Assembly (NCBI GenBank): GCA_036927565.1
Contig: JAYESD010000007.1
Location: forward strand, 6,531,644-6,595,643
Source: Tuctoria greenei
Taxonomy: Eukaryota > Streptophyta > Magnoliopsida > Poales > Poaceae
DNA: 64,000 bases
Direction: 5' to 3'
The position numbers and the translations under genes were made by a program. Shown in pieces: positions 54,788-64,000 of this stretch (position 1 is the first letter of the stretch; each line of letters begins with the position of its first letter). The notes below the pieces were generated by a model. It did not search any database, was not told the DNA's origin, and saw nothing but the letters and a program-made list of their open reading frames with translations.

Positions 54788-55300
54788 TATATTGGTTTAG
54801 GCAGAAAGCCCTACGTCCAGTTCGGGTGTTTCATTGTTCTTTTTTGAGAACAGGGGCCATTTTTTCTTACAAGTGAGCTCTCCCCCTCTAGGTAATAAAT
54901 AGTTCCCTCTTATACCCCCCTCTATCGGCCCCTTTTCATTCCTCATAAAGGGTGAGGGGTCATGGTTACAGGGGCGCCAAACCCATCCCGCGTCAGCCGG
55001 AGAACTTGATGAATCCGCTGCCTCGAGGGGGTCATTACTGCATCCTTCGGTCTTGTCTCTGGAGCGAACTGAACCAGGGCGCACGCGTGCCCGCCGTACC
55101 ACACCCATGCTGTCCAACCCATTGGATGTGACGGGACATGAAGAACGCGCAAGAAGGCACTCGAGTGCCTGCGGTGCAGTCATGATGGCGCCCACTCCAC
55201 ATTGATAACCTGCCTCCCTGCTCCCCATCGAGTTGGGCCTTGGATGATCTAGACTTCCCTTTGCCAGCTTGGCCCTTGGGAGACTCGATTTGTTAAGGCA
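54788..55300 (-). repeat. Possible LTR fragment, minus strand
   Basis: Read on the minus strand it has GGTATAAGAGGGAAC (TATA-like, at about 54915) followed by GC-rich, gene-free sequence, resembling an LTR of a gypsy element facing left. There is no partner copy or clear edge in the window. A 143-codon minus frame (54797-55228) has no family match. Confidence 0.3.
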
Positions 55301-57006
55301 TGTTGATAACCGGGGTTTCGTACCCTATAAGTAGCCCCAGAGCCTCTGGTCGGTCACTCTGACCGGCAAGAGGGAGAAAGCCGTCCTGTTGGTTCAATGC
55401 GAGGAGACAAGATGAGAAAGCATAAATAATTCGGTTTGATAGCTATCACCGCTCCTACTTGGCTATCAATGGCCGGTCATGACCCGCGGCCATGCCCACC
55501 GATGCCATGTGGCGAACTCCCACGCCTATCTTTCGAGATAGTGTTGTTGTCATAGTGAGTTCATTTCGCGCCCCGTCCATGAGCTGTCCGTGACCCGGAG
55601 GGGATGGGCAGATTGGGGGTTTCCTCGGTGGTCGAGCCTCGGAGTCCAATGAGCTGCCTACTGGGTGAAATCCAAGCAAAACACATCCACCCCGTATCAA
55701 AGGGTGGATGTAACCATTTATCCTGTTCGAGGGAACATCCTGGTCAGGTCTTGGTGCCCACATTTTGTTAGATCCCAGCGCGACATTACCATGCAGATCC
55801 GAGCCTTCGGGGCCTAGGGCGGCTCGATGTTGGCCGTTCGGAGGCTACTGCGTTGTTGCTGAGCCGAAGCTCAGATGTGATCTTAGAGGGGTCGAGGGAA
55901 TTCAATTCCCCTGAGTGCCCTTATGTCGGCCCCCTCATATCGCTCACCCCTCGCTCTGGGTCGTTCTGGGCGGCCTTGAAGCCCAATTGAGCCAGCCTTC
56001 GAACCCGAAACATTATGAGACCCCAAAAGTGGACCAGAAACGTACCTTACTTACCTCAACCTGCTGGGCCGGTGTCTCGGTTGTCACCATGGTGTGGGGC
56101 AACTCCCATCTTCCCACGACCGTTGTTGTTTAGGGAGGGGGCCCAGAGGGAGGAGATGGGGAGCAGGCGCGGCATGACACTACATGCCGGTTCGCCTTCA
56201 GGGGGCGCGGTTGTCGAAGAGTTGCGGTGACGGTTGCTTTCCTTGCTGGCCGATGGGGTAGAGGCACTGGTTACTGTGTCATCTTTATAGGCTTGGGTGA
56301 TGAGGTGTCGCTCCCCATCCTTCGTGTCGCCTATCCTCCACCCCCGAATCTCCTGCATTTCTGCCGCTATTCCTTCTCTGCCCCAGTAGAGGGAAGCTCC
56401 TGTGCCGCCACATGTCAAATGGCTCCGGAGCTGCCTCCTCATAGAGGGAAGCTCCAGAGCTGCCACGTTTTAGACCTCCGAACCTAAGCCCCCAATGGGA
56501 AGACTATAGAATATCCAATGGCACGGACATTCGAGAGGCTATTAAACAGATGTTACAAGACCTTATTAACGTAATTAATTAAGCTTTAATGACACATGAT
56601 CAGAGAACCATCAAGACGGGTAACGCCGCCATTAAGGCGCATTATCACACTGTTAATTACAATTATGCATGTAGATTGTGTATAGGTGGATTATTACAGC
56701 CGGGGTCACTTGTCGGGCTAGACATATTCTGTAATGGGAAATCCTTAGCATATAAAAGGGTTGTGTTGCATGATAGAGAACAACTAAGCTCACACGCATG
56801 CTAGCAACCACTGACACTCGCCACTGACACACATACTCAATCAACAACCACCATGTGGAGTAGGGTATTATGCTCAAGCGGCCCGAACCACGTAAAAACC
56901 TCAGTGTCATCATCTTGTTCTTGATCATACGTGCCCATCCAAATACGAACCTCCACGGACTACACTTTAGTAGTACCGAGGGAAGTGTCATTTACACACT
57001 TTGACA
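55301..57006 (+). repeat. Element G 5' LTR
   Basis: About 1.7 kb. TATA box at 56751-56760 (TATAAAAGGG), then ends ...TTTACACACTTTGACA. Short frames inside (55455-55763, 56056-56466) have no family. The left edge is uncertain by some tens of bases. Confidence 0.65.
56751..56760 (+). promoter_or_regulatory. TATA box, element G LTR
   Basis: TATAAAAGGG, about 255 bp before the LTR end, the same distance range as in element D. Confidence 0.75.
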
Positions 57007-57026
57007 TTTGGCACTCCAGGAAGGGA
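57007..57026 (+). other. Probable primer-binding site of element G
   Basis: TTTGGCACTCCAGGAAGGGA directly after the LTR, parallel to TTTGGCGCG at the start of D. The tRNA is not certain. Confidence 0.6.
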
Positions 57027-57041
57027 GGCTAAGATCTCAAG

Positions 57042-58258
57042 ATGGTGAACCCTGCCGCGGCTTCATTCAACGGTGTGGCTGAGAAGCCTGCGGGAGGAAA
57101 TCCCTCCAATGTGTAGCAGCCGACCAACGCTGTTATTCCGGTTGGTGTCATTCCACCACCACCTCCACAATCTCTACATGATGGTGTATTCGCATCGGTC
57201 ACTGCATCGACGAACAATCCTGAGAGTGCGCTGAATGTAGCGCAGACTCTTCTTCGGTGTCCACCTGCACCGGAGTACCTTAGTGTGCGATGGAATAGTG
57301 GCATGATGATGTGGAGCATTTGGTTGCAGCGCAACCCTTGCCATCAGCAACCAAGGTCCACCCCATGCTAGGCAGGCACCTTCAAGGAACATGACCTTGT
57401 ATGGTAGACTTGGTCCTCAGGCGTCACAACACAGGAGACGTGTGCCCTCCCAACAAGTGACGTCATTGCCCTCTGGGCACACCGCACTCATACAGCGTCA
57501 AGGCTCCCGACGCAAGATCTCCGGTCGGATCTTGACCGCCGATACATGAGGCAAGATGGATGCGTCCTTATGGAGCGCACCCGTGAGAAGCAGGAGGCTG
57601 GATAAAGCCCTTCTCCTTTGGGAGTGGGGGGGGCGGCTGTTTGGCCCTTGCCATGCATCTTTGCATGGCCAACTGGCCACTTAAGTTTCGGCCTCATTTG
57701 CCAGAGAAGTACGACAGGACAGTCAACCCTGCCGAATTTATTCAAATCTACTCCACCGCCATCCTCGCGGCTGGAGGCAATGAGACCGTGATGGTCAACT
57801 ACTTCCCTGTGGCTCTAACCGGGACAGCAAGATCCTGGTTCATGAGTCTCCCTCCTGACTTCATCTATAGTCGGGGTGAACTTTATCGCTAGTTCACTGC
57901 TAACTTCGGGAGCTCCTACACCCGACCTAGCATGGAGCTGAACCTGTTCGCCGTACAACAGAAGGCGGGAGAATCGCTGCGATCATTCATCCAACGGTTT
58001 TCTCAAGTACAGAACAATATTCCTTCTATCTCTAATGCCTCTGTTGTTGTTGCATTCCAACAAGGAGTTAGAGACAAGAAGATGCTGGAGAAGCTGGCAA
58101 CCAAAGATATCAGCAGCATCACAGAGCTCTTCAGCCTAGACGACAAATATGCTAGGGCTGTTGAGGGCCGAGAGATGCACCCCAAACCAGCTGAGGAGAC
58201 TGGTAAATCCTCCTCTAAGGCTGAAGCTACTACCTCTGGCAGTGGAAAAAAGAAAAAG
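57042..58258 (+). pseudogene. Element G: gag fragment
   Basis: Start codon at 57042 (MVNPAAASFNGVAEKPAGGN), a stop after about 25 codons, then a proline-rich region. After a frame change the capsid part is open from 57641: FRPHLPEKYDRTVNPAEFIQ, ALTGTARSWFMSLPPDFIYS, a stop at 57892, then TANFGSSYTRP, LFAVQQKAGESLRSFIQRFS and VVVAFQQGVRDKKMLEKLAT. This is the Ty3/gypsy Retrotrans_gag family. It ends in a lysine-rich stretch exactly where copia C copy 2 inserted (AAAAG target). The zinc knuckle would lie beyond the break. Confidence 0.88.
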
Positions 58259-59771
58259 TGTAGGATCAAAGAGCACGTGTAAAGCTACCAGAGGGGGGGG
58301 GGGGGAGGGTGAATGGTAGATTAAAACTTTTCAGCGGAAGCAACAAAAACACCCCTCGACGGAAAACTGATCTGTTAAAGAAACCGTGTGTGCAACTAAT
58401 CTAAACGTGTTCAACAATGACAAATCTAGTATATATTGTAGAGGATCAAGTCACAAAGATGTCACAACAAGAATCATGAATTCGTCGAGAGAAACTCAAG
58501 TTACGATCAAAAGATCGAACAAAGGTCACTCTGTCCTACCCGAGAAAAATAGTTTTGGAACACTACAAAGAAACTCGTGTATATCAGAAACCAAAAATCC
58601 AATGACCGTGAAATTTTGGCAGATGATAGAACATTAAGTTGTGAAGACAACCCAATAAGAATCATGACAATCGTATCTGTAAAACTAGAGTTATGATAAA
58701 ACCATCAAACCAAGGTAGTGTTGTGCAGAAACTCGACGAGAAAGACTTGACAGAAACAAGTCGGACGAACAAGGCACAAAAGTTCCTTTCAACTATGAAT
58801 TTTATTCAATATAACACAAGAGGAACAGCCCCAAAGTCGTGCACCACGAGCTCTGGCCTCCCTTGCTTATATAACCAGCCCTTAGGCTAACCCAAACCTA
58901 ACTAGGACTCTAATCCTACTCAGTTCACGAATTGAAACTTTCCATAACTTCTTAAGACTCTTCTATAGGCAGATAGAAGCAATCTTAAGACTTCCAAACA
59001 CCTTAGGAACGTATCCCACATTCCTAAAACAACTCAAATTTATGACCCACTCGAAATCCTATCATAACCAACTCAAAACTTTCCATATTTGAGTCAAACA
59101 CGACTCAACCACAGCCTGAGTCCATAACCTAGTCGGTTGGACCTTTCTGACCAATTCTTTACGTCCACATCTCTTCATCATGCCTCGGAACCATGTATCC
59201 ACGTCCATGCGCTCCTTGCACACGTGCAAACATCTTCCAACGACGTCCACGATACCTTCATATGCATTGTTGTTGATTCATATATGTTGCGCGACCTCCC
59301 GATCAACTCAACCACAATTCCTCCCGAACTCGGTTATTGAACCTCATCTTTTCTCTAAGACAAGTTCAATGGATCCCATACCAGCGATGTCTTGAACTCA
59401 AGCAACACCTACACATGAATAAACAACCAGTACTTCCGAGCACAAGTCCATGACTTGACTCTCGTTATTTCTGAAACTACAACATCTTACGTGAGCACCT
59501 CACATAAGCATGTTGCAAACCATAGAAAATTTATAACAGCAATTATCACCAAAACACTTCAAAAACTTAGTAAAAGAATACTAAGCAAACTTTCCATAAG
59601 TGTAAAGCAAGTTTGAAACATTGCAAGATAAAAGCAGAACAATTGCAATCAAGCTCTGAACCTTGCCAAAGCTACTCGGTCCTTGAGTCGGAGCTTAATA
59701 AAAAGATGTTTTGGGAGTATTCAAAAGTTTTATTGTGAAAGCCAATGTATTCAGCACACATAGGTCTCACA
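58259..59771 (-). repeat. Copia C copy 2: 3' LTR (complete)
   Basis: 1513 bp, plus-strand TGTAGGATC...GGTCTCACA. A G-rich run of 13 G lies near 58292-58304. Minus-strand TATA box at 58865-58876. This copy defines the family LTR, against which the pieces at 2559, 19494, 35283 and 35638 were recognised. Confidence 0.93.
58865..58876 (-). promoter_or_regulatory. TATA box, copia C copy 2 3' LTR
   Basis: Minus-strand GGTTATATAAGC, the same context as in copy 1. Confidence 0.78.
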
Positions 59772-59786
59772 ATCTCCCCCTTGATG
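59772..59786 (-). other. Polypurine tract of copia C copy 2
   Basis: Minus-strand CATCAAGGGGGAGAT directly before the LTR start TGTGAGACC. Confidence 0.88.
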
Positions 59787-60701
59787 AATGCATTAGCAAC
59801 ACCACTTAAAATCCAAACATTGGCTTATTTACATGAAAAGTATTAAAAACAATTTCTCCCCTTTTTGAAAAACAAATGATATAGAAATAAATCCCCCCTA
59901 TACATACTTCTCTCCCTGAGATGAATCGTGCCAAAAACACTTGTGAATATGTGCAAGGTGTGATCAATTTCTACCCCTTTGACAATGTATTTAGCAAGGT
60001 ACAAAAAGAAATTTTAATTGTTATGAGCATATTATAAAATATACATATAAAACAAAGCTCATCCAAGTCATACTATCAAGTAATTTACACTATCTCATCA
60101 ATGAGATACATAAAGTAGTGTAAGCCGTTCTAGACATCAAATGTAATTTTCAATTTAAGCAAGTCATGATCTCACAAACTTAACTATTTCAATACCTGAA
60201 AGCATGACACTTGTTGCTGCAATTTTTTCTTTAAAGCACAAATTTTTAACATATGACATTTGCATGAGATTATATGCCACATCTGCCTTATTCTAACAAA
60301 CCAAGCCAAGCGTATGTCATTTGACAATTAGAAGCTTAAGGACATGATTTTAGTCATACACAACTTCTTCCAAGTTCATATCTAAGTGCAATGATAAGCC
60401 ATCTCAAAAGAAGAAGTGTGATGCATACATATTCTCTTGATCTTTTCATAATTTATATTTGACCATAAAAGCTCAACATGTGAGTTGATTACTTGATTAT
60501 TTCTTTATGATTAAAAGCACTTGTGAGCATGCAACAAGTTCAAAACATCAAGACAGTTCGATCATGACCAGATTTAGTGTGAGTAATTATTCCAATTACT
60601 AGACATGGCAAAAACTACAAAATGTATAACACGAGTAATGTAGTAAGAACTTTCAGCATGTAAAAGGAATCACAAAGTCATATATGTATGAAATACTATG
60701 C
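59787..60701 (-). other. Copia C copy 2: 3' untranslated region
   Basis: About 0.9 kb, AT-rich, no supported frame. The same position as the 1-kb region of copia B but with no sequence likeness and no palindrome cluster. Confidence 0.65.
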
Positions 60702-61476
60702 TCATATTATTTTAATTTTAGATTCACACATAGACTTCCCAAGATTCAAAACTCCCCCATAATGTAAGCCATGAGGATGCATAACCCCTATTTCACTATG
60801 GCTGAAACAAAAACGACTGAAATCCAAAGGTTTCGTAAAAATGTCAGCCAATTGTTGTTCGGTATCTACATGGTAAAGCACAATGTTTCCTTTTTCAACA
60901 TTATCATGGAGAAAGTGATACCTAATGTCAATGTGCTTTGTTCTATAATTTTGCACGGGGTTCTTAGCAATGCAAATGGCACTAGTGTTATCACAAAAAA
61001 GTGGAATACTATCTAGATCAACCCCATAGTCCTTAAGTGTTTGAACAATCCAAAGAATTTGTGAGCAAGCAGTAGCAGCAACTACATAATCAGATTTAGC
61101 TGTGGATTGTGCAACTGAGTTTTGTTTTCTCGAGGACCAAGCAACAAGTGAATTACCAAGAAAATGACAAGCACCGGAAGTACTTCTCCTATCAATCCTA
61201 CAACCCCCAAAATCAGCATCCGAAAAAGCTTTTAAAGTAAAGGTTGAGGAAGAAGGAAGAAAAATGCCAAATTCTTGAGTTCCATGTAAGTACCTAAGAA
61301 TTTTTTTGATGGCTTGATGATGTGAAGCACGTGGGGAAGCTTGAAACCATGCACAAATACATACACTGAATTCTATGTCCGGTCTTGATGCCATGTGGTA
61401 CAAAAGCAATCCGATCATGCTTCTATATTCTTTTTGATCCACAGGTTCACCATCTTCATCAAGTTCAAGTGTTGTT
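60702..61476 (-). pseudogene. Copia C copy 2: end of RT and RNase H
   Basis: A 264-codon minus frame whose first seven residues come from the inserted A LTR; copia sequence starts at TTLELDEDGEPVDQKEYRSM. Then YHMASRPDIEFSVCI, RNase H with AFSDADFGGC (D), STAKSDYVVAA (aspartate where copia B has the catalytic glutamate of AKAEYVA) and LFCDNTSAICIAKNP (D), ending LADIFTKPLDFSRF and a 30-residue tail. It is open throughout, but the E-to-D change in the active site would be expected to lower or abolish activity. The RT catalytic part is missing. Confidence 0.9.
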
Positions 61477-61605
61477 TGTAACACCCTCATTTTCATGCAT
61501 CATTCCCTACTTACATTCATATACATGTTTAACATTAACCCACATAAAGAGGAATGAGTTTAAAATTGATTTGGAGCAAAACGGCACTTAAAATGCTGAA
61601 AAGTG

Positions 61606-61922
61606 CGGGCTAGTCCGATTTGGTGAGGACTAGTCCGATTTCTCTTTGACTAAAATCAGGCTTGTCCATTTTTGCTGCGGACTAGTCTGATTTTGCCTCT
61701 GGACACTTTTAGACTTGTCCGATTTTGTGCGGACTAGTCCGATTTTCCAAGAATCCATGAAAATTTGCTAAGTCCATGGACTTGTCCGGACTAGTCCGGT
61801 GTTCCAGCGGACTTGTCTGTTTTCCTCTCTGACTAAAGTCGGATTTGTCTGATTTTTGGCCAGACTTGTCCAGTTTCTTTATGACTAACTTTGGACTAGT
61901 CCGGTCCTTGTCAGACTTGTCC
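61606..61922. promoter_or_regulatory. CGGACTAGTCCG palindrome array, truncated LTR of A
   Basis: About 12 copies or near copies in the same pairs as in other A LTRs, with more single-base changes. A further pair lies at about 62457-62490. Confidence 0.8.
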
Positions 61923-62091
61923 GATATTTCGCGACTTCGAATTTATCCTTTGTTTTATGACTTGTTTCTTGGGTTTCACGTTAAGTGGGCCTAGGGACGT
62001 CGTGCCTAACTCTTTTAGAGCCCATGTGGGACTCTAAACCAGCCTCTACTCATCTCAAACTCGAAATCCATCTAACCCTAGCCTCCACCTC

Positions 62092-62099
62092 TATATAAA
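62092..62099 (+). promoter_or_regulatory. TATA box, truncated LTR of A
   Basis: TATATAAA in the conserved context CCACCTC...ACAACCCC. Confidence 0.78.
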
Positions 62100-63445
62100 C
62101 AACCCCACCCCTTGGCTTGACATCTATTTGCCACTTTCCCACCCCACCCAAACCCTAGTTCGTGGAGAGCCACCACCAAGGAGGGAGGAGGAGATCCCAA
62201 GCAAGAAGAAGAAGAGGAGGAAACAAAAGAGGATCAAGATCTCCATCAAGTTTCGTTCTTCATCACCAATTCATCTCCAAGCTCATCCCCCAACCCTAGA
62301 TCATCAAGATCCAAGTGTTACCTCCAAGTTTCTTGATTCATTGGAGTTCTAAACACCTGGTATACCTTCTATTCTCTTTTAATTACGTGAATTCAACCCC
62401 TAATCTCCAAATTTACGTCGATCTAGAAAACCCTAGTTCGCTAGTTCTGCGAAGTGCGGACTAGTCCGCCTTCTACAGACTAGTCCGATTTTGCTGACTA
62501 AATTCTATTGAATTAATTCTAAAATTAGATCTAATCACATCCAAACCAGTATAAACTTGTTGAAATCTATTAGAACTAGTTAGTGATCATTAAAAGCAAT
62601 CTATTAACATGTTCTATCTTGCATTTGCATTAATCATGCATGTCATGTCATATTGAGTAATATTTGTGCACTCTTTGATTGTGTTTCTTGTCTTGTATAT
62701 TTATTGTGCAGATTAGACAGATTTGCGCTAGAGAGTGCCGCGGAGGATATACAACACCAAGAGTTTGAAGTCTTTGACCCTAATCAACCGCAAGAGCAAG
62801 GCAAGTGTCCTTGAAGCATATTGATCCTGTTTCTAAAATAAATGTTTTGTTTGCAAAACATCATGCTTGTGTCAAATTGATGGGAATCCTATGATAGGAA
62901 GTTTACTAGTTTTGTTTAACCACCCTTGTCACCTGGAGTTCATGGTAGAGAGTCGGGATGGGATTTTTACCTTTTTGCTTCGCTTAATCAATTGGGACGG
63001 GAAACCACTATATTATTTAATTATGCATTAATGATATATCGATTATCATGAACTCGATAAAAAAATGGGTGATCTAAGCAAGCGTGGCTGGTGGATTGGG
63101 TTGGATGTTATGGTGGTTTGCTTGCTTTAGATCTAAGGACCGATTCATGTGAGAATAAGCGAGGACTACAGTGCCACCACGAGGCCAAGTATGGGTGCGG
63201 TGTAGCTAATTAATTAGGGTTTTGCCAGTGCTATTTGGACCATTAAGGATGCTCGGGGAAGGGGTAGTTGGATTGGATTTGTTGATGATTGGTGGGACTA
63301 TCCTGGGATCCGAATGGCTCAAGAGGGGGCCCTTGGTTGAAGATGTGCTCTGTAGGAGACATCACCACCGGTGAAACCTCAGTGGGGTCTAAATAGGCTA
63401 GTACTCCCTTTGTAAAGGCTATTTTGTGATCTCTTGGCCATACAC

Positions 63446-64000
63446 ATAAGTGCATGCTGTGAATCAAAATAAGGAGCTGGAACAATGTCATTAGCTACTG
63501 AATTTTCAGGCAGCAGCACCACTTCTTCCTCATCTTCAACGAAAATGCTCTCCCTCTGTGGATATGGATCCGGACCTGCAATGTTTGAGCTAGTACCTAT
63601 GCTAGCTTCATCAAAAGACACCTCACAAGTCACCACAATTTTGTTAGTGTCAAGTAAGAGCACACGGTAGCCTCTAGTATGAGATGGATAACCAAGAAAC
63701 ATGCCATCAATGGATCTAGGTTCAAATTTATCAAGATTACCATGTTTCTTAACAAAGCATTTGCAACCAAAGACCCGAAAGTGTGTAACACTAGGCCTAT
63801 GTCCAAACCGGAGCTCATATGGTGTTTTACCTAGCTTAGCGTGCAAGAAAACCCGATTTGAGACATAACAAGCGGTTGCAATCGCATCAGCCCAAAATTT
63901 CCTAGGAGTTTGATATTCATCAAGCATAGTCCTAGCCATCTCAACTAAGGTTCTGTTCTTTCTTTCTACAACACCGTTTTGTTGAGGTACATATGGTGAA
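63446..64000 (-). pseudogene. Copia C copy 2: integrase C-terminal half (partial)
   Basis: The minus-strand frame continues past the window edge. It shows MARTMLDEYQTPRKFWADAI, TPYELRFGHRP, FRVFGCKCFVKKHG and GMFLGYPSHTRGYRVLLLD, then an acidic linker (SIFVEDEEEVVLLP) leading to RT. It is open throughout, unlike the matching part of copy 1 (3584-4066), which it closely resembles. The catalytic acids, apart from the glutamate region just before the edge, are outside the window. At the left the frame runs about 20 codons into the A LTR. Confidence 0.9.

Larger units (their letters stand above)
55301..58258 (+). mobile_element. Element G: 5' part of a Tat-like Ty3/gypsy element
   Basis: A 5' LTR (about 55301-57006), primer-site-like start and a broken gag, cut at 58258 by the insertion of copia C copy 2. 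The rest of the element should lie beyond the window on the other side of copia C. The LTR start TGTTGATAACCGGGG is my best guess; the end CACTTTGACA is firmer. The U5 end shares a block with element D (GTGGAGTAGGGT...CGGCCCGAACCAC). The gag is of the type I associate with Tat/Retand (RIRE2-like) elements. Confidence 0.75.
61477..63445 (+). repeat. Truncated LTR of chromovirus A within copia C copy 2
   Basis: Starts TGTAACACCC at 61477 and follows the A LTR through the palindrome array (61606-61922), TATA box (62092-62099) and the GGCCATACAC block, where it stops; about 0.9 kb of the LTR 3' end is missing. Copia integrase follows at once. Since the RT centre of copia C is also missing, one deletion removed both the LTR end and adjoining copia DNA. 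Confidence 0.92.
58259..64000 (-). mobile_element. Copia C copy 2: SIRE/Maximus-like Ty1/copia element, runs off the window
   Basis: From left to right: 3' LTR, polypurine tract, about 0.9 kb non-coding, RNase H and RT end, a truncated LTR of A, then integrase to the window edge. It inserted into the gag of G; the left target copy is AAAAG (58254-58258), the right one is outside. Compared with copy 1, the RT centre is missing where the A LTR now ends. It is clearly younger than copy 1: RNase H is open throughout. Confidence 0.92.

Noticed and set aside
54797..55228. 143-codon minus-strand gene
   Set aside because: No recognised motif; the region looks like an LTR fragment with a TATA-like site.

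Overview
This window is plant nuclear DNA, most likely from a grass. It is almost wholly nested LTR retrotransposons. The evidence is plant-type Ty1/copia (SIRE/Maximus-like) and Ty3/gypsy chromovirus proteins, LTRs starting TG and ending CA, 5-bp target-site duplications (TSDs), and initiator tRNA-Met primer sites (TGGTATCAGAGC). No intact host gene, tRNA, rRNA or CRISPR array was recognised. All reading frames found are broken retroelement proteins. Family letters A to G below are local names.

Layout, left to right. 1-2558: a badly decayed copia pol on the minus strand with unassigned flanks. 2559-35637: an old minus-strand SIRE-like copia (C, copy 1) that has been invaded repeatedly. Its gag holds a solo LTR of chromovirus A (5025-17624, TSD ATAAC). 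That solo LTR holds a nearly complete copia B (6515-16329, TSD AAAAC, LTRs about 1.8 % different by eye). Its 5' LTR holds a non-autonomous element D (19836-35282, TSD ACCGT). The 5' LTR of D in turn holds a full-length chromovirus A (19990-30348). Next to the broken 5' LTR of C lies an inverted copy of the same LTR (35638-36091). 36092-37549: unassigned. 37550-53959: a non-coding LTR element F (TSD GCCCT) carrying a solo LTR of D on the minus strand and a CRM-like chromovirus E on the minus strand (45509-52963, TSD GCCGA). 53965-55300: unassigned. 55301-58258: the 5' end of a Tat-like gypsy G, cut by copia C copy 2 (58259 to the window end), which itself carries a truncated LTR of A (61477-63445).

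The strongest unexplained signal is a 12-bp palindrome, CGGACTAGTCCG, and its variant CGGACTTGTCCG. It occurs in dense arrays, mostly as pairs 20-21 bp apart, in the LTRs of two unrelated families: A (Ty3/gypsy) and B (Ty1/copia). In both, the main array lies in U3 just upstream of the TATA box and a further pair lies near the other end of the LTR. In B the motif is also present beside the 3' end of pol and inside gag, where it is read in frame as RTSP repeats spaced by multiples of 3 bp. The sequences between motifs differ between families, so this looks like parallel use of one regulatory or silencing sequence rather than simple descent.

Other notable items are the CRM-like element whose pol frame runs into its 3' LTR, the non-autonomous element D built from several unrelated tandem repeats, a U5/primer-site duplication in F, and an LTR inverted repeat that could form a hairpin RNA. 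No element has an uninterrupted pol, so none looks autonomous as it stands.
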